Source of the DNA: Candidatus Zhuqueibacterota bacterium
GTDB taxonomy: Bacteria > Zhuqueibacterota > Zhuqueibacteria > Residuimicrobiales > Krinioviventaceae
Length of the DNA: 13,449 nucleotides
Assembly (NCBI GenBank): GCA_003854995.1
Contig: RQOI01000197.1
Coordinates: 1-13,449 of the forward strand
Direction: 5' to 3'
Translations under genes and position numbers: made by a program
Shown: piece by piece, positions 1 through 7,344 of the stretch
How positions within the stretch are numbered: position 1 is the first letter of the stretch
How the letters are laid out: each line of letters begins with the position of its first letter
The notes under the pieces: generated by a model
The model's input: only the letters and a program-made list of their open reading frames with translations
Told to the model about the DNA's origin: nothing
The model's database searches: none

Positions 1-104
1 AGTGTCTTCTTATGATCAAATTTTTTGCCGGCTTGAATCATTTTCGACCAAAATATAGCCAAGTGCAACTCCATCTATGCGAAGTGAAACATTTTAAGAG
101 TCTA

Positions 105-1148
105 CTACTCATTTGGCCGCTCTTCATTGGCATCGACGAGCGCCCTCGAATTCCGATGGAAATCTCGCTTTTTCAAGATGCCGGCGACCTGCCCTATTCC
201 ATAGGCAAAATGAGTGCCAATATACAGGAAAAACAGCGGCACAGCCAGTCCAGGTCTGCTTCTTTTAAAACTTGCCACTACGCTGGCGATGAAGACAAAA
301 GGAAAATAGAGCAGCGGTAGAGCAAAATATGGCGCAAGGAATGATAGAAAAGGGAGTGCCATACTGAGAAGGAGCAAAAGCGGGGCAAAGAGCATCACAT
401 CAATCTTGTCAGGGTGTTTGCGCATCAGCCACATTCGACCCTTGCCGTAGACATACATGTTTTTGAGCCATGCTCTCCAGGTGGGACGCAGCTTGTGTAC
501 GACGGCCGTATCGGTCAGATAGACGAGGCGATAGCCGAGCTGCTCGAGTCGGTAACTGAGATCACGGTCCTCGCCGATATTGCCAAAAGTGACATCGAAT
601 CCACCCGCCCGCAAAATTGTCGGTTTATGATACAGCACATTGACAGTGGGCAAGTGGGGAACATAGCGATCCTTGTTAAAACGCCGTCCCTGCACAGAAC
701 CATGACTGCCGAGGAAGGTGTCGAGCATGATGTCAAGAACGTCATAAAATCTGTTCTTACTCACTGGCGGGATGTTCGATCCACCGACAGCCGCCAGTTG
801 CAGTTCTTCCCTGGAATATTTTTCAAATCCGTTCACCAGTTTCGCCAACCAGTGCGACGGCACAACGCAGTCCGAATCTGTGAAGGCAATATAGTCAAAG
901 CGGGCATTTTTCAAACCCATGTTCCGGCTGCCGGCAATGCCAATGATCGGATTGACGACCATCCGGACATGCGCATAGTGCTCGCAATAGTATTGCAGGA
1001 GCTCCTTTGTCCCGTCTGTCGAATTATTATCGACGAACAACAGCTCACAATGTTCAGAGGGATAGTCCAGCGCCATCAGCGAATCAAGACACTCCTGAAT
1101 GTGCTCAATGGCATTATAGACGACGACGCACACACTGACATTCAACAT
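105..1148 (-). CDS. Membrane-anchored family 2 glycosyltransferase
   Basis: This protein of about 347 residues probably transfers a sugar from a nucleotide-sugar donor to a growing lipid-linked glycan at the inner face of the cytoplasmic membrane. The N-terminal GT-A fold is clear: VCVVVYN opens the first strand, VDNNSTDG follows near residues 39-46, and a TDSD metal/nucleotide motif lies near residues 90-93. A GEDRDLSYR segment further on fits the acidic acceptor/catalytic region of GT2 enzymes. The C-terminal third holds about three hydrophobic segments (LLLLLSMALPFLSFLA and following), giving a membrane anchor as in ExoA-like enzymes. I chose the ATG at 1148 because MLNVSVCVVVYN is a normal GT2 start; a TTG two codons earlier is also possible. 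The gene begins 10 bp after the oxidoreductase stop and lacks a strong Shine-Dalgarno, so it is probably translationally coupled. Donor and acceptor cannot be told from sequence. Confidence 0.93.
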   Translation of the reverse strand: MLNVSVCVVVYNAIEHIQECLDSLMALDYPSEHCELLFVDNNSTDGTKELLQYYCEHYAHVRMVVNPIIGIAGSRNMGLKNARFDYIAFTDSDCVVPSHWLAKLVNGFEKYSREELQLAAVGGSNIPPVSKNRFYDVLDIMLDTFLGSHGSVQGRRFNKDRYVPHLPTVNVLYHKPTILRAGGFDVTFGNIGEDRDLSYRLEQLGYRLVYLTDTAVVHKLRPTWRAWLKNMYVYGKGRMWLMRKHPDKIDVMLFAPLLLLLSMALPFLSFLAPYFALPLLYFPFVFIASVVASFKRSRPGLAVPLFFLYIGTHFAYGIGQVAGILKKRDFHRNSRALVDANEERPNE

Positions 1149-1158
1149 GATCAATCCA

Positions 1159-3291
1159 TTACATTGTAATAGAGGCCGGCATCTTTGTTTTCAACGATTC
1201 CCGCGCTTTCAGGGTGACCAGTGTTGTATTGACGAGAGAATCGAAGGGGATAATTCGGTTGCCTTTGCCTTCCAGCGACTCGATGAATGCCTTCACTTCT
1301 TCTGCATGGCCCTTGTCGCCGCCATATTTTTTCTTTCTGACTTGGCCGTCAGCAAAGAAATGGGCGCGGGCAAAGTTGTCCATGACAGCACATTTGCCGC
1401 CGCCATAAACTTCGCAATATTCTTTTGGCAAGGCTTTGTCGCCATTCGCCACATACAAGAGAGTGCCGACAGAGCCATCAGCAAACTTGACGACGATGCA
1501 CAAATTGTCCTCTTGCGTCACTTGAGTATTATTCGACGCGATGCACTCCGCATAGACGGACACAGGATTGGAGCCAGTGAGGAACGCCATGCAGTCGATG
1601 AAATGGCACCCTTCGCCGATCAATCGGCCGCCCTGGCCAGGCGCCTGCGTCCAATGGTCTTTTGGCAAAAATCCGGCATTCACGCGATAGCTGATGACCA
1701 GCGGTTCCTTGACGTCGCGCATGAATGACTTTATATCACGAAAGGGTTGAGAATAGCGACGATTGAAGCCGACCATGAGTTGCTGGCCGGCGGCCGCCTT
1801 TTCCGCATAGAGGTTCTGAATGTCGCGCAGCTCATCCAGCGTCACGGCCAGCGGCTTTTCGACAAAAACATGGCAGCCGGCTGCCAGAGCGCGTCGCACA
1901 AAAGAGGCGTGCGAGTCATGGCGCGTGACGATAAAAACGGTATTGGCATCGGCCAACAGCTCATCGACATCGCCGGTGCAAAACTCAAAGCCGAACTTTT
2001 TTGCCGCAGATTTTGCTTTCACCGGCGTGGCAGTTAAAACACCTTTTAACACCGCATGCGATTTCTTCAACGGCGGCAACAGAAAGGACTGGGCGAAATT
2101 GCCGGCGCCAATGAAACCCACGCGAATGTGAGCCTCTTTTCTTTCAGCTGTCCTGATCAGTCCTTTTTTAACATGTTGCGGATATTGGATCAGCAGGCCG
2201 AGATAGGGCTCTTGTGCCTTGCCGGTAATGAGGTCATAAGCGCGCAGCGCATCCTCTATCGGGAAGCGATGCGTCGCCAACGCTTGAACGTTCAGCTCGC
2301 CCGCAGCGATGAGATCGAGAATCGCCTGCATGTTTCTATTTTCTGTCCAGCGGACATATCCGGCTGGATAATCGATGCCGCGTTCTTCATAACTGCCATC
2401 ATAACGGCCAGGACCATATGAGCACGAGATGCGAAAATCAATTTCCTTTTGGTAGAATGGATGACGCGGGATCTTCATTCCCACGTCGCCAACGATGACG
2501 ATGGTCGAGCGTTTGCGCGCCATTTCGATGGCCAGCTCGACCGGCTGACTGGATGCCGTCGCTGCTGTGATGATCACGGCATCTGTGCCATAGCCGCGCG
2601 TGCTGCTTACGACGCATGGCAACGCGGCCATTGAACTCACGAGACAGTCATCGCAGCCCAGCTTTCGCGCCAGTTCAAAATGGTGGTCCGAGATATCGAG
2701 GCCAATGACCCGACATCCGTTTGCCTTGAGGAGCTGCACCGTAATCAGTCCCAGCAAGCCCAAACCGATGACCGCGACGTTCTCGCCCAGCCGTACCTCC
2801 GCTTGCCGAACGCCCTGCAGCGCAATCGCTCCCAGCGTAGTAAAGGCAGCCTCGTCAAAGCCGACATGATCTGGCATGCGACACACCAGATTTTTCGGCA
2901 CAAAGATGAGCTCCGCATGCGACGCATAGCCGAGCCCGGCGCAGGCCACGCGATCGCCCGGATTGAATTCTGCCACCGATGAATCGACGACAATGCCGGC
3001 AGAGCTGTATCCCAGCTGGGCGTAATTGTCAATCCGTGTCCGCACTTTGTCCCATGTGGCGCGCAGGCCTTCCCGTTTGATATTCTCTTTGACCTGCTTG
3101 ACAAGATCGGGTCTTCTTTTCGCCTTGCCGATCATGGAGGCCTGCGCTGTCGCAACAGAGCTGCGTTCTGTGCCGGCGCTCACCAGAGAGAAATAATTTT
3201 GCACCAGCACGCCGCCGTTGCGCAGCGCCGGCGGCGGCAGTTCGTCGATGAACAGCTCACCGGTTTTCTGATACTGAATCACTTGTCGCAT
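1159..3291 (-). CDS. Two-domain oxidoreductase: MDR alcohol-dehydrogenase-like plus Gfo/Idh/MocA
   Basis: This is a fusion of about 710 residues. Residues 1 to about 370 resemble the medium-chain dehydrogenase/reductase family, with a Rossmann motif GLGLLG at 176-181. Residues from about 390 form a Gfo/Idh/MocA domain, with FIGAGN around 394-398 and the hallmark VEKP at 477-480, whose lysine (479) is the usual catalytic residue. Proteins of this architecture are known from polysaccharide and O-antigen clusters, so NAD(P)-dependent oxidation or reduction of a nucleotide sugar or glycan is the likely role; the substrate is unknown. The usual zinc-ADH GHE motif is replaced by GYSSAG and I see no four-cysteine structural zinc lobe, so the first half is probably zinc-independent. 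I chose the ATG at 3291 (MRQVIQYQKTG) because it begins the conserved fold; a longer ORF reaches 3390 but its extra 33 residues are unlike the family. The start lies 35 bp inside the GT4 gene, which suggests coupled translation. Confidence 0.9.
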   Translation of the reverse strand: MRQVIQYQKTGELFIDELPPPALRNGGVLVQNYFSLVSAGTERSSVATAQASMIGKAKRRPDLVKQVKENIKREGLRATWDKVRTRIDNYAQLGYSSAGIVVDSSVAEFNPGDRVACAGLGYASHAELIFVPKNLVCRMPDHVGFDEAAFTTLGAIALQGVRQAEVRLGENVAVIGLGLLGLITVQLLKANGCRVIGLDISDHHFELARKLGCDDCLVSSMAALPCVVSSTRGYGTDAVIITAATASSQPVELAIEMARKRSTIVIVGDVGMKIPRHPFYQKEIDFRISCSYGPGRYDGSYEERGIDYPAGYVRWTENRNMQAILDLIAAGELNVQALATHRFPIEDALRAYDLITGKAQEPYLGLLIQYPQHVKKGLIRTAERKEAHIRVGFIGAGNFAQSFLLPPLKKSHAVLKGVLTATPVKAKSAAKKFGFEFCTGDVDELLADANTVFIVTRHDSHASFVRRALAAGCHVFVEKPLAVTLDELRDIQNLYAEKAAAGQQLMVGFNRRYSQPFRDIKSFMRDVKEPLVISYRVNAGFLPKDHWTQAPGQGGRLIGEGCHFIDCMAFLTGSNPVSVYAECIASNNTQVTQEDNLCIVVKFADGSVGTLLYVANGDKALPKEYCEVYGGGKCAVMDNFARAHFFADGQVRKKKYGGDKGHAEEVKAFIESLEGKGNRIIPFDSLVNTTLVTLKARESLKTKMPASITM

Positions 3292-4384
3292 GATCGTACA
3301 CCCGAACGAGTTTATCGATATTGTGAATGTATTTTTCGAGCATGAATCGTCTCTCAAACGTCTGCCGCGCGCTCGTCGAAATGGCATCATACTCTATTCG
3401 ACCTGCCAGCATTTCCATGATGATGTGCACAGCCTGATCGACGCGATCGATCAGAAAGCCATCCACATTGTGTTCTATCATCTCATCAATCGCACCGACG
3501 GGCGTCGCAATCGTGGGAACGCCGGCGGCCATCGCCTCGATGATGGTCAGCGGTTGTCCGTCCCAGTCGGAGAAATGCAGCAACAGGTGGCTCTTCCAGA
3601 GAATCTTCCACTTTTCATTCTCCACCTTGACGCCCAGGAATGAAATAGAATATTCCAATTGATAGTCACGGATGACTTGCCTTGCATGCTGATGAAATTG
3701 CTGAGTGGTCCACTCGCCGACGACATTCAGAGAAAAGCGCACATTGAGTCGACGCAGGGCTTTCAGCAGGTCGAGGACTCGCAAGAAACCTTTTGACTCG
3801 GATATTGCGCCAAGATAGAGCAATCTCAACGGCTGCTCAAATAAAGATGTCCTGACTTTCATGTAACGTGGCGCCAGGATGCCGTTGTCAATTGGGACGA
3901 TTTTGTTATGAAAACCGGAGTCTCTGATTCGCTCCCCAATCTTTGGACTGAGCACACGGATGGCGGAGAAAACATTGATGCTTCGTCGATAGTACCACTT
4001 TTGCGCTCGTCTCTGCAAAAAATCAAATCCCATGCCATGCAGATCACCGATGACTTTAATGCCAAACAGGCGCAGGATCGAGCTCAGAAAGACCGTCCGC
4101 ATAAAAGCCGGCAGATCTTTGGGCAGCCAGATGAACACGACCTTTGGCCGGCGCACGACGCAGGCGGCCAACACTCGGACGATCATTGCCAGGCCGAACA
4201 GCAGGTTCGCCGGGGACAGCCGTCCCTGGCGCGCCTTGCTGTGCGATTTGCGACGAAAGAGCAGGAAATGATGCTCTTTTTTGAGTACATGATAGATATA
4301 CTGCTGGGCAATTTCCCCGCCCCCGTATGGCGGCGGCAGTTTGAGAACAAAGAGCACCCTTTTTTTTTGCTGGCTGAATAGCAT
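3257..4384 (-). CDS. Family 4 glycosyltransferase (GT-B fold)
   Basis: This protein of about 375 residues is a predicted retaining GT-B glycosyltransferase acting at the cytoplasmic side of the membrane in repeat-unit assembly. The N-terminal acceptor domain opens with VLFVLKLPPPYGGGE, the glycine-rich loop typical of GT4. The C-terminal donor domain starts near LRLLYLGAISESKGF and carries the nucleotide-sugar motif DGQPLTIIEAMAAGVP. In that motif the usual E-x7-E pair reads D275-x7-E283, a conservative change. A longer frame extends to 4498, but that would overlap the carbamoyltransferase by more than 110 bp. The ATG at 4384 lies one base after that gene's TGA, giving the compact junction TGA-A-ATG, and starts MLFSQQKKRVLFV, which fits the family. 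It therefore follows the carbamoyltransferase in the same transcript. Sugar specificity cannot be predicted. Confidence 0.92.
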   Translation of the reverse strand: MLFSQQKKRVLFVLKLPPPYGGGEIAQQYIYHVLKKEHHFLLFRRKSHSKARQGRLSPANLLFGLAMIVRVLAACVVRRPKVVFIWLPKDLPAFMRTVFLSSILRLFGIKVIGDLHGMGFDFLQRRAQKWYYRRSINVFSAIRVLSPKIGERIRDSGFHNKIVPIDNGILAPRYMKVRTSLFEQPLRLLYLGAISESKGFLRVLDLLKALRRLNVRFSLNVVGEWTTQQFHQHARQVIRDYQLEYSISFLGVKVENEKWKILWKSHLLLHFSDWDGQPLTIIEAMAAGVPTIATPVGAIDEMIEHNVDGFLIDRVDQAVHIIMEMLAGRIEYDAISTSARQTFERRFMLEKYIHNIDKLVRVYDHATSDSVSENR

Positions 4385-4385
4385 T

Positions 4386-6125
4386 TCAATGTGCGATCCG
4401 TTTTCGAACGATATAGCTGCCGATTGCCAATTCATGTACGCATCCCCACAGCAGATGTTCGATCGCCTCTTTAGGACGGTGAACGATCGGCAGTCCATGC
4501 TTGTTAAAACTCGTATTTAAAATGACCGGCACGCCGGTTTTTTCATGAAAGCGCGCGATCGTCTGATAATATCTCTCGTTATCCGGCCGAACACTGTGAA
4601 CGCGGGCTGTGTTATCCACATGAATGGCAGAAGCGATGTCTTTTTCCTTTCCTTCAACAACATCAAACGCCAATGTCATGAATGGCGTCGGACAAAAATT
4701 TTTAAAATGAGAATGACCTGCATCCTCCAGACAGCTTGGCGCAAATGGCATGAACCAATCGCGATTCTTCATCTGACTGTTGATCTTGTCGCGAGTGTGC
4801 GGATCGCGCGGATCTGCCAGCACGCTCCGCCGTCCCAAGGCGCGCGGCCCCCACTCTTCTCTGCCCTGGAACCAGCCGATCACCTTGCCCTCGGTGAGCG
4901 CTGTGGCCACATAGTCCGGCAGTTGTCCATCCAGCAGCTGCCACTCGATCTTATCGTCGAATAGTCTGAGATCGGCTTCAATCTCCGCGTCCGTGTATTC
5001 GACACCCAGATCCGAATCCACCATTTTTTGGACGGCGGGAGCGCCTGTCTTTTCGTGATAGAGCTGCAGGGCTGAGCCGATGGCGGTGCCGCCATCACTG
5101 GCGTGCGGGTGCACAAAAACCTCGTTCACGAAGGGCAATTCACGAACGAGCTTGTTCACCTTGACATTCAGAAAAGTGCCGCCGGCCAGCGCAATTCTAT
5201 CAAAGTGATATCTTTTTCGCAGCTGCTCGATGAAACTGAGGATCCGCTCTTCCAGCAGCTGCTGTGCAGCCGCCGCCACATTCTCCTGGCCGTGTCGATC
5301 GATCAACGCCATAATTCGTCGACCAGACGCTGTATTCATCAAAATCGTATCGCGCGGCACCATGATATAGTCAATCCAGAAAGGATAGCCCTTCCAGACG
5401 CCATCATTGTACCGGAAAACCATGTCTTTGATGTCATCATAGCACACATTCGGATCGCCATAGGCAGCAAGACCCATGGTTTTGCCTTCACCATCCATAT
5501 ATTTCAGGCCGAGACAAACGGTGAAAGCGGAATACCACAGCGCAGTCGCATAGAGAGGAATGTCCTCTAAAAGCGTCATCTCGCCTGCCGCGCAGGCGTA
5601 AACCTGACCAGCGATGTTTTTTCCCGAACCGTTGGGGCCGAATCCATCCATGCTGATCGTCAGACAGTCGGGAAAGCCACTGCAGCGGTAAGCGCTGGCG
5701 GCGTGGGATTGATGGTGGTCCATGTAGACGATCTTTGCATCGGGGACATGCATCTTTTGCAGACCATTCTGACGCAAAGCCGGCTTGTACATTTTTTTGA
5801 AATTGGGGACAAGATATTTCAGCATGCCGAAAAAATGATGGCCAAGCCCGAGCAGAGTGCGCGGCAAGTCCCAGAAATTTCGGCAAAAGAGATCAAGATA
5901 AAATGACGATGGCGGATAGCCGACGGCAAAATAATCGACGTCTTGGAGAGAAACATTGGCAAACTTGAGCGCGGCCTGCAGCGCCTGGTCGGGAAAATTC
6001 ATATCAAATTTGATGCGACTGAAACGCTCTTCAGAAGCGCCAAAAATAATTTCGCCGTCCCTTATCAAGGCGACGCTGCTATTGTGATGCGCGCCGGCGA
6101 TGTCATTCAATCCGACGATAATCAT
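4386..6125 (-). CDS. Carbamoyltransferase, NodU/CmcH/TobZ family
   Basis: This 579-residue enzyme matches the usual full length of the family that moves a carbamoyl group from carbamoyl phosphate to a hydroxyl, through a carbamoyl-adenylate where studied (TobZ). The N-terminal Kae1-like domain shows DHHQSHAASA at 136-145 with the metal-binding histidines 137 and 141, MDGFG around D160, GEGKTMGLAAYG from 212 and AGGTFLNVKVN around 314-324. The C-terminal carbamoyltransferase domain carries GWFQGREEWGPRALGRR around 417-433 and VILNTSFN ending near 537. Every motif I looked for is present, so the enzyme should be active. Between glycosyltransferase genes, its likely job is O-carbamoylation of a sugar in the polysaccharide repeat; an antibiotic or Nod-factor role has no support here. 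The ATG at 6125 begins MIIVGLNDIAGAHHNSS, the family's usual opening. A clear AAAGGAG lies upstream, but with an unusually long spacing of about 13 nt. It starts 21 bp after the preceding GT2 stop. Confidence 0.96.
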   Translation of the reverse strand: MIIVGLNDIAGAHHNSSVALIRDGEIIFGASEERFSRIKFDMNFPDQALQAALKFANVSLQDVDYFAVGYPPSSFYLDLFCRNFWDLPRTLLGLGHHFFGMLKYLVPNFKKMYKPALRQNGLQKMHVPDAKIVYMDHHQSHAASAYRCSGFPDCLTISMDGFGPNGSGKNIAGQVYACAAGEMTLLEDIPLYATALWYSAFTVCLGLKYMDGEGKTMGLAAYGDPNVCYDDIKDMVFRYNDGVWKGYPFWIDYIMVPRDTILMNTASGRRIMALIDRHGQENVAAAAQQLLEERILSFIEQLRKRYHFDRIALAGGTFLNVKVNKLVRELPFVNEVFVHPHASDGGTAIGSALQLYHEKTGAPAVQKMVDSDLGVEYTDAEIEADLRLFDDKIEWQLLDGQLPDYVATALTEGKVIGWFQGREEWGPRALGRRSVLADPRDPHTRDKINSQMKNRDWFMPFAPSCLEDAGHSHFKNFCPTPFMTLAFDVVEGKEKDIASAIHVDNTARVHSVRPDNERYYQTIARFHEKTGVPVILNTSFNKHGLPIVHRPKEAIEHLLWGCVHELAIGSYIVRKRIAH

Positions 6126-6146
6126 GACAGCTTAAAAACTCCTTTT

Positions 6147-7280
6147 CTACTTCCGTTCAATACCCAGCATACTGAGAAAAAAAGAGGAAAAAATGATCTG
6201 CGTGCCAAAGATCATCAGGGTGGATGCAAATATCGCAAAGCGGAGCTCGTTAAATGCGCCACCATGGCTTTGCACCCACCTGACAAAGATATAGATGCCG
6301 AGGACAAATCCCAGTGTGAATATGAGAGCACCCAAAGCCAGCCCTCGTTCCAGATTAAATATTTTGAACAATTTGTTCAGGTATTGACCCTGTGGAATGA
6401 AATTTTGCGTGACCGCATAGATGCGCGCGTAAATGCCAAGGGTGATCGTCTGAAAGCCGAGAATCGACAGCAGACTGCCAAAAACCATAATATGAAGATC
6501 CGCCAGTCGTCCGCCGACGCGAAATTGTTCCAGAAGCAATAACAGCATGGTCATCATCCCGAGACAGAAAAGAAAAAAACCGGGCCACATATAGAGATGT
6601 GATGGGCTATGCAACAGCATGAATCTCAAATGGCGCCAGCCATCGCGAAAAGATCGCAAGTGTGGCGCGCCGCTCCGTCCGTCTCGATGCAGCGTAATGG
6701 GGATTTCGATTATCTTGAGCTTGAGCAAAGAGGCCTTGATGACCATCTCTGAGGCGAATTCCATTCCCGCTGTTTGCAGCTCCATCTTGTCATAAGCTGC
6801 TCTGCGGAAAGCCCGCATGCCGCAATGAGCGTCCGAAATGCCGGATCGAAAAAAGATGTTCAGAATGCCGGTGAGAACAGGATTGCCAAGATAGTGATGC
6901 AGCCACGGCATGGCGCCTTTTTCTATTTCACCCTTCAGGCGCGTGCCCATGACGAGGTCGTAGCCGTCCCTTAATTTTTCATAAAACCGGCCGATATCGC
7001 TAAAATCATACGAATCATCCGAATCACCGATGATGATATAATCGCCACGAGCTTGCGCGATGCCGGCTCGATAGGCATTGCCATATCCTCGCTGCGGCTC
7101 TTCGACAAGCCGAGCCCCATGTGATCGCGCGATTTTTTGCGAGCCATCAGTGGAGCCGTTATCGGCAACGATGATTTCACCCTCTATATCAAGGCGTTGC
7201 AGCGCCTCTTTTGCCTTTCGAATGCAACTTGCCAGCGTCTCGTGTTCATTCAAACAAGGCATGACAACTGACACAAACAT
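6147..7280 (-). CDS. Family 2 glycosyltransferase, dolichyl/polyprenyl-phosphate sugar synthase-like
   Basis: This protein of about 377 residues has a GT-A domain like DPM1 or polyprenyl-phosphate glucose synthases: SVVMPCLNEHETL at the N-terminus, VADNGSTDGS around 38-47, and GDSDDSYDF starting at 85 with the D86/D88 metal motif. A DAHCGMRAFRR segment and HRDGRSGAPHLRSFRDGWRH are typical of this subgroup. About four membrane helices follow (roughly 228-250, 262-285, 320-340 and 352-372), so the enzyme sits in the cytoplasmic membrane. It may load a sugar onto undecaprenyl phosphate for later modification, or extend the repeat unit directly; sequence does not separate these. The frame is open to 7406, but the ATG at 7280 has AAAGGA about 9 nt upstream and starts exactly at the GT2 fold, while the longer start would overlap the previous gene. 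It follows the sugar-1-phosphate transferase by 53 bp. Confidence 0.93.
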   Translation of the reverse strand: MFVSVVMPCLNEHETLASCIRKAKEALQRLDIEGEIIVADNGSTDGSQKIARSHGARLVEEPQRGYGNAYRAGIAQARGDYIIIGDSDDSYDFSDIGRFYEKLRDGYDLVMGTRLKGEIEKGAMPWLHHYLGNPVLTGILNIFFRSGISDAHCGMRAFRRAAYDKMELQTAGMEFASEMVIKASLLKLKIIEIPITLHRDGRSGAPHLRSFRDGWRHLRFMLLHSPSHLYMWPGFFLFCLGMMTMLLLLLEQFRVGGRLADLHIMVFGSLLSILGFQTITLGIYARIYAVTQNFIPQGQYLNKLFKIFNLERGLALGALIFTLGFVLGIYIFVRWVQSHGGAFNELRFAIFASTLMIFGTQIIFSSFFLSMLGIERK

Positions 7281-7322
7281 AGGCTGATTCCTTTTGCTGC
7301 CTGACACACAATGCGTGATGCT

Positions 7323-7344
7323 CCGGTCGACGTTCAATGACCGG
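7323..7344 (-). other. Inverted repeat over the end of the sugar-transferase gene
   Basis: CCGGTC at one end and GACCGG at the other form a perfect 6 bp stem around a 10 nt loop that includes the TGA stop. No T-run follows, so it is not a standard intrinsic terminator. It could stabilise a processed 3' end or be chance. Confidence 0.25.

Noticed and set aside
3..74. Open minus-strand frame beginning MELHLAIFWSK and running off the left edge, with an inner ATG at 41
   Set aside because: Only 24 codons are visible, there is no Shine-Dalgarno before either ATG, and the fragment resembles no family I know. It could be the start of the next gene, but the evidence is too thin to list.
414..1169. 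Long plus-strand frame of 251 codons opposite the first GT2
   Set aside because: It is antisense to a gene with clear GT2 motifs, and its translation has no recognisable domain. Long antisense frames are common at this base composition.
4386..6125. Carbamoyltransferase as a sign of an antibiotic or Nod-factor cluster
   Set aside because: No polyketide, peptide synthetase or nodulation genes are present. All neighbours on both sides are polysaccharide genes, so O-carbamoylation of a glycan is the simpler reading.
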